DNA from: Lewinellaceae bacterium
Lineage (GTDB): Bacteria > Bacteroidota > Bacteroidia > Chitinophagales > Saprospiraceae
Reading direction: 5' to 3'
NCBI GenBank assembly: GCA_016716135.1
Contig: JADJWX010000004.1
Location: 186,001 to 250,000 of the forward strand
DNA: 64,000 nt
The position numbers and the translations under genes were made by a program. Below, piece after piece: positions 52,143-60,888 of the stretch. The notes under the pieces are model-generated. The model did no database searches, was not told the DNA's origin, and worked only from the letters and a program-made list of their open reading frames with translations. How positions within the stretch are numbered: position 1 is the first letter of the stretch; every line of letters starts with the position of its first letter.

Positions 52143-52709
52143 ATGCAGCATACAGACGAAGCACTTATCGAAGCCATCCGCGCCGGTGGTAACCGCCAGG
52201 AACAGGGCATCCGTAACCTGTACGACCAGTTTTTCTACCTGACGCGCGATGGCCGGAAAAAATACCCGACGCTGGACGAGTCCGACCTGGTCACCGCCTA
52301 CAATTCCGCTGTTATTTCGCTGCGCAAACAACTGCTTACCGGTGCATTTAGGGGCGACAGCGCCCTGGGCACCTATTTCACCCGCATTTTTACCAACAAA
52401 TGCATCGACCTGCTGCGCAAGCAAAAATCGGGCGTGCAAACCACCCCGTATGAATACGCGCCTGAGGTGGAAGACAAAACGCCGAACGCACTCAACCGTT
52501 TGATCCAATCGGATCAGTTGGAGCGCGTTCGGCGCCAGTTACAGGCAATCGGGGAAGTATGCAAACAAATTTTGCTGGATTCCGAGTACTACGGCTACAG
52601 CGCCGAAGAAATTGCCGCCCGGATCGGCTTCAGCAATGCAGCCAGTGTAAACAGCAAGAAATACAGTTGCCTGCAAAAACTGCGGGAGGCTTTGCAGGCT
52701 TCCGCCTAA
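52143..52709 (+). CDS. Sigma-70 family (ECF-like) RNA polymerase sigma factor
   Basis: 188 residues from ATG 52143 (MQHTDEALIEAIRAGG); an in-frame ATG at 52080 would add 21 residues without family similarity. Region 2 lies around 'FRGDSALGTYFTRIFTNKCI' with 'DLLRKQK', and region 4 helix-turn-helix around 'YSAEEIAARIGFSNAASVNS' with 'KKYSCLQKLREAL'. It directs RNA polymerase to an alternative promoter set. No anti-sigma gene is adjacent; the targets and signal are unknown. A strong palindrome follows 46 bp after the stop. Confidence 0.9.
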   Translation: MQHTDEALIEAIRAGGNRQEQGIRNLYDQFFYLTRDGRKKYPTLDESDLVTAYNSAVISLRKQLLTGAFRGDSALGTYFTRIFTNKCIDLLRKQKSGVQTTPYEYAPEVEDKTPNALNRLIQSDQLERVRRQLQAIGEVCKQILLDSEYYGYSAEEIAARIGFSNAASVNSKKYSCLQKLREALQASA

Positions 52710-52755
52710 AACGATGAGGCTCATACTACTTCTAAGTATTCATCTGCCGTAGATT

Positions 52756-52830
52756 AATTTTTGAACACATAGGCTCATAGAACACAAAGAATATTTCTCT
52801 GTGTTCTATGAGCCTATGTGTTCAAAAATT
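52756..52830. repeat. Perfect 31-bp inverted repeat with 13-nt loop
   Basis: Arms 52756-52786 and 52800-52830 are exact reverse complements, running aatttttgaacacataggct and beyond. On DNA or RNA it makes a long hairpin between the sigma-factor gene and the A2M gene. Too long and T-poor for a simple terminator; part of the intergenic repeat family described under findings. Confidence 0.9.
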
Positions 52831-52926
52831 GGGAAGCTACCTCCGTACCCTAAACTTATGAGACGGCCTTAGCCTGAAAAATAATTCAAACACCACAGCG
52901 CCCCGACCTCTCCAGCCCCAAAAAAA

Positions 52927-55900
52927 TCAAATCACCTCCACCCACCGGCCCGGCACACTCCCCCGAATCCTGCTGTCGTACATCGCTTCGCAGCCCACCG
53001 CCGGCAGGTAATACCGCCCGGCATAGGCCGCGTTCAGCTGGATGCGGTAGGTGCTGCTGGTTTCGCGCACGCGTTTGTTCTGGTAGTCGTACGAGTAGGG
53101 CAGGTCGAAGTAGGTGTACACCCGGTCGTCGCGGATATCCTGGTAGTCGGCGGCACTGCTGCCGCCCAGGCTTATGCCCGACATGCGCGCGTTCAGGATT
53201 TCCCAGCCTGATGGAAAAACCTGCGAAAGGGCCAGCTCCTGGAACGGAAATTTGAGATCCCCAGTGCGTCGAATCGTCACTTCAGCCACAAAATCGGTGC
53301 CTTGGGCCAGCTTGCTGATATCTACCGGGTTGCCGCTGTTATCGGTGTAGCGTACCGCCAGGGTTATGTTGTTGCTCACGCCAGTTTCTTCGCCTACCAG
53401 CGCCTGGCCGGAAATGATCAACCGGGCGTACAGTTTGGCAGAACTGTTGTTTTTTACAGAAATACGGTTGTTGTTCAGCGCCTGATCGGCAAACTGGACT
53501 GTCGAAATAGGTTTCGATTTATCGCCGTTTTTGTACCCGCCGCCGCCAATCCGGTACGCAAAAGCCGGGCCGTTGCTGCCAAAATTTTTCACGGCATATT
53601 TCGACAACGCGCGCAAGGCAGTCGCCAGGCTCTGCGTGTTCCAGTACCAGCCATCCTGGTTGCCCATTTCCTTGCTGATGTACTCCACCAATGCCGAGGC
53701 GCGTTTGCTGTCGCCGATGGCGGTGTAGGTTTCCAGGATCAGGGCGCGGTCGCGCAAGTCACTCCCGTAGGTGTTGCCGCACCAGTCGTACCGCCAGTCG
53801 TCGCGCCATTTGCTTCGGGCGATTTCCCGCGCGGCTTCCGCTTTGCCCGCCTCGGCATAGGCCGCGGCCAGCAGCAGCGCCGATTGGGTGTACAGCCCCT
53901 TTTGCTCCTTCATGCGGTTCATGCCGGCCAGGTTGGGTTTGCCGGCCAGGGCAAGTGCGTACAGCCGGTAGGCCTGGTTCAGATCGCTGTCGTAGCCGCG
54001 CCAGTCGCTGTTGCCGTTGCCGCCACTCCATTGCTTGCTTGTTTTTGTTTGGTAGTCCGTCCAGCGGTCGAGCATGCCCTGGGGCACAGCATAGCCTTTT
54101 GCTTTTGCTTCCAGCAAAAAATGGCCCGCGTACGTGCTGCTCCAGTCGTTCACGCCGCCGCCCGGCCAGTAAGAAAAGCCGCCGTCCGACTGCTGAAAAC
54201 TTTGCAATTTCGTAATGGCCGCCGCCACGTTTTTGGCAATCCGGTCTTTTTCTTTTTGAGAAAGCGGCGTCAGCAAATCCACGAACAATTGCGGGAAAGC
54301 CGCTGAAGTGGTTTGTTCGATGCAGCCGTGCGGGTAGCGGATCAGGTACTGCAGGTGGCGGCTCAGATTGACGGGAGGCAAAGCGCTCACTTCGATGACG
54401 GCCGAACTAATGTCGGAGTACCGGCCCGGGTCGAAGTCGGAGCCCCATTCCTGGCCGGGCTCAATTTCGCCTTCCCAGACGGTGGATTGCACGGGGTTGG
54501 GGTTGCGCACCAGAATTTCGATGGTTTGCGTCGCTTTTTCGCCGCCCCCCTGTGCTTCAAGGCTGAATTTGGCTACGCCGGTACGGTTGCCCACTTTCAA
54601 ATCGAAGTAGGTCAGTTCATTGCCCGGTTGGGCAAATTGCAAACTGTTGACCGGTGACCCCTGAATACCCACCAGCCCCGAACTTTCCCGCACCCGGATG
54701 GTGGCGTTTTTTACTTTTTTCTCCATCGCAAACACCTCTACCGGCAGCCGAAGTGTTTCACCGGGACCCAGCACGCGGGGCAGGGTCGGCAGGATCATCA
54801 GCGGTTTGCGTACCGGACAGGTTTTTTCAGCGCTCCCATACGCGCCCTGGTTGCCGGGCGCCGGCGCGGAGCAAACCGCCATGACCCGTACCGAGCCGAC
54901 GTAGTTGTCCAGTTTCAGGGTATGCTTCGCCGTTTTGCCTTTTTCCAGGGTGAACGGCCCGATATGCACCACTGCCGGTTTGAAGCGGTTGATCTGCGCG
55001 GCGTTTTTTGCTTTTTGGTTGATGGCGTCGCCGCCAATGCTGAGGATGCGCTCCAGTTTTGCGCCGTAGGCGCCCAGCACGTAGTCGTACATGTCCCAGG
55101 TGGTTACGCCCAATGCCTCACGGGCGAAAAAGAGATCGCCGGGGTTAGGCGTTTTAAAGCGCGTGAGGTCGAGCAAACCCTCGTCCACGATGGCCAGGGT
55201 GTAAGTGCAGGCCTTGCCCGAGCTTTCCCGGAGGCTCACGGTGAACGGCTCGCCGGGCTTCAACACGTCGGGCATGTCGAGTTGGGGTTTCAACTGCGAA
55301 CCCGGATTTTCCACGTTCACCGGCATCACCCCGTACATGCGAATGGGCAGGTCGTTTTTGGTTTGCGCATGCGGTTGAAACAGGCTGACATGGGCGTACA
55401 CCGAGGGCGCCATGTTTTCCGTAGCGTGAAATTTGAGGGTATTGTCGCCGGTTTTGGCTTCGTACCACTGGTGGAGCAAGACCCGCGTGCCGGTTTCCAG
55501 GGTGAGCAAAATACGCCCGTCCTCGCTGGCAGGTACCTTGAGCGTTACTTCGTCGCCTACCGCATATTTTTCTTTTCCTACGGAAAACGGCAACATAGCG
55601 GCGGCATTCCGGCTTTGGATATCATTCAACTCGTCGGGTTGGCCGCTCCAGAAAAAGTCGCCGGCTGCGTGCCCGCCGTCCGGGTCGGACACGCGCACCA
55701 GGAAGCGCCCCCAGTTGTTGGGCCGAACGGTCCAGGTAGCCAAGCCGCGCCCATCGGTGGTGAGGGTGGTTTTTTCGACGGCATTGACGTGGTTGGCCGA
55801 GTTGAACTGGGCCACGTTGCTGTTGCGATCTTCCTCCCACCACCAGCGCCAATCGCAGCGGTACAGGCCTACTTCGATGCGTTGGCCGGGCATGGGTTTG

Positions 55901-58611
55901 CCGTTTTGGTCCACGCAGGCAAACTGGAGTTGACCGCCTTTACGATCGATCGTTTTGGAACCCCAACTGTTTTTCGGAATGGACACGCCCACAAACCGCT
56001 CGAAGGGGTAGTAGTCGAAGGCAATGTTGTCGGTGCTGAAATCGCCGCTGTTTTCGAAAGCCCGGATTTTGAAATTGGCGATCAGCTTGCCCGGCGCATT
56101 TTCCTGGTTGCCGAGGCGGAGCGGGATGTTGGCCTGGCCGTTGTCGTCGAGCCGGGCGTCGAACAATACTTCCGGTTCGCTCCAGAGGTTGCGCGCCGGA
56201 TCGTCGAACACAAAATCCCTGAAGTTTTTAAACTCCGTTTGCGCCAGCCGGAGTTGCATTTCAACCACCGCTTTCAGGCCTTTGGCCGTAGCGCCGTGCA
56301 GCCAGTTGACCTGGAGTTTGCCGGTCGAGCTGGCATCGCCTGCGCTCAAACTTTTTTTGCCAAAATCGAGGTTCATTTTCAAGCGGTTGGGCTTGACAGT
56401 TTCGATTTTCAATTGTTTGCTGAATGTGGCGCCGCCTACCTGCACTTTTGCGGTCCAGTTGCCCGTAGGTGCATCGGCGCGGGTGGCGCAGTGGAAGGGG
56501 TAAACGCCGCCCACAGCCTGTGCCGAGGTGGTGCGGTACTGCATGGCGCCGCGCGGGTCGGTAAGTTCGAGCGTCACCGGGTGGCTGGCCGGTAGGTTGC
56601 CTTTTTGATCTTCCAAAACAAAATTCAGGTACAGCGAATCGCCCGGGCGCCACACGCCCCGTTCGCCGTAGAGGTAGCCTTTGAGCCCTTTTTGCGGCTC
56701 CACGCCGGCTACGTCGAAACGGCTGAGCGACAGGGAACTCCCGTCGGCCATACGCAGGTACCCGCGCCGGTCGCCGCGGGTGGCGACGATCAGGAAGGGC
56801 GTTTCGCGCAGTTCATCGGTGGTGGCAATGCCGTTGCCGTCGGTGCGCATTTTGGCGATGGATTGCAGCTGGTAGTTGAACAATTCCAGATCGACGCCGC
56901 CTTCCGGCTGTGTGGTGTGCAGGCTGTTCACCGAAACGAACAGCGAGCGGTCTTTCCCGCGTTTGGCCGTGATGCCGAGGTCGCTCACAAAAACGTTGCG
57001 GCGGGTAAAATGCTCGTAGTTGTAGTATTCCTTGGCGCAGGGGTTATCGCGGTTGCCCCACTCGTAATCGTCGTCTTCAGACCACCAGTAATCTGCATCG
57101 TTGCCGTAGTAAATACCGCGATAGCCGCCCCAAATGCTCACCAGGTTGCCGTTATCGTCGGTGCTGCCGAGATGGGCCAGGTTGTCGGCTTCCTGCCAGC
57201 TTTCCGTGGCGGGAGCCGCATCGCCGCTGGTGTTATTTTGGGCGGTTGTGTTACAATTGTAAATCGCATAACCACGCCGGAACGTCAGCCGTACCTGGTA
57301 AATCGCGCCGGGGTCCTGGTGAATAATTTCCTGGAGATCCAGGGCATAGCGCTGCCAAACCTGCGAATTGGCGTCGGGGTTGAGGTCGGTGAGCGCCACT
57401 TTTTTCTGCATGATAATTTTCCCGACGCGGTCGAGTTCCTGGTCGCCTTCCAGTTCATTGACCTGGAGGTATTGCAAAATATTGGAGTTGAAAATTTTAA
57501 ACACCTCGACATCCACTGCGCGCAGCCCGACGGCTTCAAACGGGAAAATGATGGCGCCATCGGCCTGTTGCGGAATCACTGCACCGCGGCCCACCAGGCG
57601 CACGGAGGGTTTGAGGTCCTCGAAATTGAGCGGCCAGTCGCTGCGGCCTTTCATGGCTGCGCCGGCGATATTCCGGATACCGGCTTCCACGCGCAGGTTG
57701 TGCGCGCCGCTGATGCGCTGGCCGGGATATACGCGCACGAAGTTGCCGTCTATGACGAAGCGCAACGTGTAGTCATAATTTTCAATATGGATCAGGCCGT
57801 CCAGGATCTGGCTGTTATCCAGCGGGTCGGAGAAATTGAGCAGGACGTATTGTTCTTCGGATTGAACGACCCGGGTTTGCAGCACCACAAATTCATCCAG
57901 CGCGGGCACTATATGCTCCGTTTTGCCGGATTTTTCAATGCCCAGCGATTTGCCGGACCAGCTGAGTTCTACGTTGGAACGTACCGTCGAGCGCTCGATG
58001 TCCAGCACCGTAAATTCGTGCGAAAGCCCGTCGGCGCTGTGCGTCCAGCGAATGTTGAGGGTTTTGTTGCCTTGTTTGGCTGTCAGGGTTTTCTCCAGCG
58101 CAGCGGTTTCCACGGCATCGCTGGTCAGGATGCGGCCGATGAGTTGTTGTTTGCCCAGGTTGTTTTCAGAAACGGCGCGCAAGCCGTCGGTGACGAGTTC
58201 GAACGAAAGTTCCCGTACACGAAAGCTGAAGTCGAAAACCTGGGCGACTTCCGGAACATTGCCAAAAATTTTACCCAGTTGGACGGTGCCGCTGTACTTG
58301 GCGCCGTAGGGCAGGGCTTCTTCCGGCTGCAATTTGATGGTCCGGTCATCTTCCCAAACCGCCTTTCCCGCAATGGCGGGGCTGACCTGGAAAAGCCCGG
58401 CGTCTACCGGCTGACCGATCTTGTTTTGGCCAACGGCCGGATCAACAAAACGGACCCGGATGGCGTCGGTGCGGCCGATGTCGCCGCTCGTATAGGCATA
58501 AACGTAGCGGGCGATTGCCTGGAAATAGGCTTCGTTTTTAACCACTTTATTGCAGGAAAAATGGAGGGCCGCCAGGAACAAGGCAGCCGGCAGGAGCATT
58601 TGCTTTCGCAT
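52927..58611 (-). CDS. Large alpha-2-macroglobulin family lipoprotein with thioester motif
   Basis: 1894 residues from ATG 58611 (the frame extends upstream but only this Met starts a signal). Lipoprotein signal ends HFSC, so it is probably anchored in the inner or outer membrane. MG-type beta-sandwich repeats, 'GVWRPGDSLYLNFVLEDQKG' and 'EPFTVSLRESSGKACTYTLA', run through the first 1,300 residues. The reactive thioester is 'YPHGCIEQTTSAA' (Cys1430, Gln1433), followed by a terpenoid-cyclase-like helical domain. Bacterial A2Ms trap attacking proteases covalently. The partner usually paired with it, PbpC, is not adjacent. Promoter at 58647-58677. Confidence 0.93.
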   Translation of the reverse strand: MRKQMLLPAALFLAALHFSCNKVVKNEAYFQAIARYVYAYTSGDIGRTDAIRVRFVDPAVGQNKIGQPVDAGLFQVSPAIAGKAVWEDDRTIKLQPEEALPYGAKYSGTVQLGKIFGNVPEVAQVFDFSFRVRELSFELVTDGLRAVSENNLGKQQLIGRILTSDAVETAALEKTLTAKQGNKTLNIRWTHSADGLSHEFTVLDIERSTVRSNVELSWSGKSLGIEKSGKTEHIVPALDEFVVLQTRVVQSEEQYVLLNFSDPLDNSQILDGLIHIENYDYTLRFVIDGNFVRVYPGQRISGAHNLRVEAGIRNIAGAAMKGRSDWPLNFEDLKPSVRLVGRGAVIPQQADGAIIFPFEAVGLRAVDVEVFKIFNSNILQYLQVNELEGDQELDRVGKIIMQKKVALTDLNPDANSQVWQRYALDLQEIIHQDPGAIYQVRLTFRRGYAIYNCNTTAQNNTSGDAAPATESWQEADNLAHLGSTDDNGNLVSIWGGYRGIYYGNDADYWWSEDDDYEWGNRDNPCAKEYYNYEHFTRRNVFVSDLGITAKRGKDRSLFVSVNSLHTTQPEGGVDLELFNYQLQSIAKMRTDGNGIATTDELRETPFLIVATRGDRRGYLRMADGSSLSLSRFDVAGVEPQKGLKGYLYGERGVWRPGDSLYLNFVLEDQKGNLPASHPVTLELTDPRGAMQYRTTSAQAVGGVYPFHCATRADAPTGNWTAKVQVGGATFSKQLKIETVKPNRLKMNLDFGKKSLSAGDASSTGKLQVNWLHGATAKGLKAVVEMQLRLAQTEFKNFRDFVFDDPARNLWSEPEVLFDARLDDNGQANIPLRLGNQENAPGKLIANFKIRAFENSGDFSTDNIAFDYYPFERFVGVSIPKNSWGSKTIDRKGGQLQFACVDQNGKPMPGQRIEVGLYRCDWRWWWEEDRNSNVAQFNSANHVNAVEKTTLTTDGRGLATWTVRPNNWGRFLVRVSDPDGGHAAGDFFWSGQPDELNDIQSRNAAAMLPFSVGKEKYAVGDEVTLKVPASEDGRILLTLETGTRVLLHQWYEAKTGDNTLKFHATENMAPSVYAHVSLFQPHAQTKNDLPIRMYGVMPVNVENPGSQLKPQLDMPDVLKPGEPFTVSLRESSGKACTYTLAIVDEGLLDLTRFKTPNPGDLFFAREALGVTTWDMYDYVLGAYGAKLERILSIGGDAINQKAKNAAQINRFKPAVVHIGPFTLEKGKTAKHTLKLDNYVGSVRVMAVCSAPAPGNQGAYGSAEKTCPVRKPLMILPTLPRVLGPGETLRLPVEVFAMEKKVKNATIRVRESSGLVGIQGSPVNSLQFAQPGNELTYFDLKVGNRTGVAKFSLEAQGGGEKATQTIEILVRNPNPVQSTVWEGEIEPGQEWGSDFDPGRYSDISSAVIEVSALPPVNLSRHLQYLIRYPHGCIEQTTSAAFPQLFVDLLTPLSQKEKDRIAKNVAAAITKLQSFQQSDGGFSYWPGGGVNDWSSTYAGHFLLEAKAKGYAVPQGMLDRWTDYQTKTSKQWSGGNGNSDWRGYDSDLNQAYRLYALALAGKPNLAGMNRMKEQKGLYTQSALLLAAAYAEAGKAEAAREIARSKWRDDWRYDWCGNTYGSDLRDRALILETYTAIGDSKRASALVEYISKEMGNQDGWYWNTQSLATALRALSKYAVKNFGSNGPAFAYRIGGGGYKNGDKSKPISTVQFADQALNNNRISVKNNSSAKLYARLIISGQALVGEETGVSNNITLAVRYTDNSGNPVDISKLAQGTDFVAEVTIRRTGDLKFPFQELALSQVFPSGWEILNARMSGISLGGSSAADYQDIRDDRVYTYFDLPYSYDYQNKRVRETSSTYRIQLNAAYAGRYYLPAVGCEAMYDSRIRGSVPGRWVEVI

Positions 58612-58646
58612 GGTCGTGTTTTTGGTTGAAATTGTGAATCGCGGAT

Positions 58647-58677
58647 CAAAAGTAGTGTGAAGCAGACTGAACACCAA
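58647..58677 (-). promoter_or_regulatory. Promoter of the A2M gene
   Basis: TTG (plus-strand caa 58675-58677), 20-bp spacer and perfect TACTTTTG (58647-58654), 36 bp upstream of the ATG. On the other strand TATTTTTG at 58770-58777 probably serves the FGE-like gene. Confidence 0.6.
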
Positions 58678-58850
58678 CGGAAAGGGCGAATTTGAACAGG
58701 CCGGTCCTGAAATTATTTCAAAACGACGCAACGCGGTATTCAGTAACCCAAAACCGGTTGATGGTAGGTTATTTTTGTATGGATAACCAAGTCTGCGGAC
58801 ATTAATAGGCCGGATCGTTTTCCGGACGGATTATCGCCAACGTATACAAA

Positions 58851-60284
58851 ATGACCATGCTAAAAACACTTTTACCAGTTTTAATCCTCTTCAGTTACTT
58901 CAATAATCAGGTGCAGGCTACCGGCCTGAAAATTTCCAATGAAATCCTGTTCGTCGAAGGCCCCCGCGACAACCGGCAGATGTATGCCATCCTCTACGTC
59001 GAATGGCAAAATGCCTGGAAAAATGATCGCAACAACGACGCCGTTTGGCTTTTCTGCAAATTCCTGTCGGGCGACGATGGTTACCGGCACATCACACTGA
59101 AACCAAGCGGGCACGCGGTGCTCCAAAGCATCCAGCCACCAGGCGTTAAGATAAACCTTGAAGTGTCCGGAGATGGCACGGGGCTGTTTATTTCCCCGGC
59201 TGAGGCTTTCCGGGGAACCGTTTCTTTGAAAATAAAGCTGGCCATTGATGCTGCACCATTAGCCGATTTCAATACCGACCGTGCCGCGTTTAAGGCTTTT
59301 GGACTTGAAATGGTCCATGTTCCCACCGGCAGCTTTTACGTCGGCGAATCCGATAGCACGGCTGCTTTTCAATACGCAGCATTTTACCAGCCCAATGAAC
59401 AGGGGGGACACGCCGGACCGGTTTATATCCAATCGGAGCAAGCCCTCGAGTTTGGAAAAGATTTTAGTTACCGCGTGCAGCGCGGTATCTATCAAGGTGA
59501 TGTGCAAGGGCCGGTCCCCGATGCTTTTCCCAAAGGCTTTCATGGGTTTTACATCATGAAATATGAGATCACGCAGGGCAACTATGCTGATTTTCTGAAT
59601 TCACTTTCCCGGGAACAAAGCCAACTCCGCAACAATTTCGGCGGCAAGGGTTATTACAACTACCGGGGTACTATTGCGCTCAACGGTGAAAAATATTCCG
59701 CAGCCAGCCCCGACCGCCCCTGTAATTTTCTCAGCTGGGATGACGCCATGGCATTCGCCGATTGGTGCGCCCTGCGCCCGATGACCGAACTGGAATTTGA
59801 AAAAGCCTGCCGGGCAGATCGTAAACCCACCGATCGTGAATTTCCCTGGGGCAATGCCGACAAACTCCATGTGGAACGGCGCGTAAACCGTGCCGGCGAC
59901 CTGGTACACCTCCAGGGCAAATCCGAGTCGGAACTTTTCCCCGACAACCTGGCCGAATTCGCCGCCTCGCCCTATGGTGTGCTGGACCTTGCCGGCAGCC
60001 TCTGGGAGCGCTGCATTACCGTGGGCGACAGCACGGGCCGGGCGTTCAAAGGCTCGCATGGCGACGGCAGGTTGTCTTACTTCGGCTTTGCCACCAACCC
60101 CGACTGGCCTTCCGGCGTGCAGGAAAACGGCGGGTTCGGCTTTCGCGGCGGCGGATTTTATCACCACGACCGGGGGTACCACGAGTTCAACCCCTTCAGC
60201 CCGGTTTCGTACCGCCCGTACGGCGCCTGGTCGGGCGGGAACCGCACGGAAGCGTACGGAAGCAGGCTGGTTCGCACCCGCTAG
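58851..60284 (+). CDS. Exported FGE/SUMF1-fold protein lacking the catalytic cysteines
   Basis: 477 residues with a signal peptide (LKTLLPVLILFSYFNNQVQA); start could be 58851 or 58857. N-terminal ~140 residues are a beta-rich region, then the formylglycine-generating-enzyme fold: 'LEMVHVPTGSFYVGESDS', 'FYIMKYEITQGNYADFLNSL', 'RPMTELEFEKACRADRKP' and 'GAWSGGNRTEAYGSRLVRTR'. The region that carries two catalytic Cys in true FGE reads 'FRGGGFYHHDRGYHEFN' here with none, so it is not a sulfatase activator; GldJ/GldK-like structural roles use the same fold. Divergent from the A2M gene. Confidence 0.88.
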   Translation: MTMLKTLLPVLILFSYFNNQVQATGLKISNEILFVEGPRDNRQMYAILYVEWQNAWKNDRNNDAVWLFCKFLSGDDGYRHITLKPSGHAVLQSIQPPGVKINLEVSGDGTGLFISPAEAFRGTVSLKIKLAIDAAPLADFNTDRAAFKAFGLEMVHVPTGSFYVGESDSTAAFQYAAFYQPNEQGGHAGPVYIQSEQALEFGKDFSYRVQRGIYQGDVQGPVPDAFPKGFHGFYIMKYEITQGNYADFLNSLSREQSQLRNNFGGKGYYNYRGTIALNGEKYSAASPDRPCNFLSWDDAMAFADWCALRPMTELEFEKACRADRKPTDREFPWGNADKLHVERRVNRAGDLVHLQGKSESELFPDNLAEFAASPYGVLDLAGSLWERCITVGDSTGRAFKGSHGDGRLSYFGFATNPDWPSGVQENGGFGFRGGGFYHHDRGYHEFNPFSPVSYRPYGAWSGGNRTEAYGSRLVRTR

Positions 60285-60352
60285 CGCGCTGCATTTGGGC
60301 GTTTTAGGATAGGGTTCATAAATCACGTCAACCTGAAATGCTCGCCGTAGAT

Positions 60353-60776
60353 TATTTTATTCACCACGGAGACATGGAGAACACGGAGAATTAAACTCCA
60401 TGGCCTCCGTGCCTCGTATGGTTGACGGGCTGTGCGAGCACTCGTCCTACGGCTCAAAGCCTGTCCATTACACACAAATCCGTTGAGACTAATTTTTTCG
60501 GCTTTCCGCGTGTCAACCCCACCCCCATCCCCTCCCCCCGCGGGGAGGGGGGCTTGATTTCGCGTTACTAATCGATTCCGTAAACGAAATCTAAAAAGAA
60601 TTTGAGGGCAGACACCCCTCCCCGCGGGGGGGGGATGGGGGTGGGGTTGACGCACTGTTGAAAAATGAACTTAAGGCACAAAAATTCATTTTTGTCAACT
60701 TATGTGTAATGGACAGGCTCAAAGCCGTAGGACGAGTAGGGCCCTCCGTGTTCTCCGCGTCTCCGTGGTGATAATT
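60353..60776. repeat. Nested long palindromic element, about 424 bp, between the FGE-like and S41 genes
   Basis: Three inverted-repeat layers: outer 'tattcaccacggagac...' (60357-60388) with its near complement at 60743-60775; middle cgtcctacggctcaaagcct (from 60444) with its complement at about 60704-60735 ('ggctcaaagcc' itself flipped); inner tgtcaaccccacccccatcc (from 60511) with its complement ending at 60651. GC- and G-run-rich centre. No gene is visible in 60285-60888. Confidence 0.8.
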
Positions 60777-60888
60777 TGGAATCGTCTGTGCATTCGGGGA
60801 CTTATGATTCACCCTTGTCACAGTACTTATTTAACCCAAGTTGCAACCTGTTGCTTGAAATTGGTCTCTCGTTAATGTAAAAAAATCT

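Noticed and set aside
54922..58629. Two long plus-strand frames (557 and 674 codons) opposite the A2M gene
   Set aside because: They lie wholly inside the coding region of a recognised A2M with a thioester motif; GC-rich codons leave the antisense frame open.
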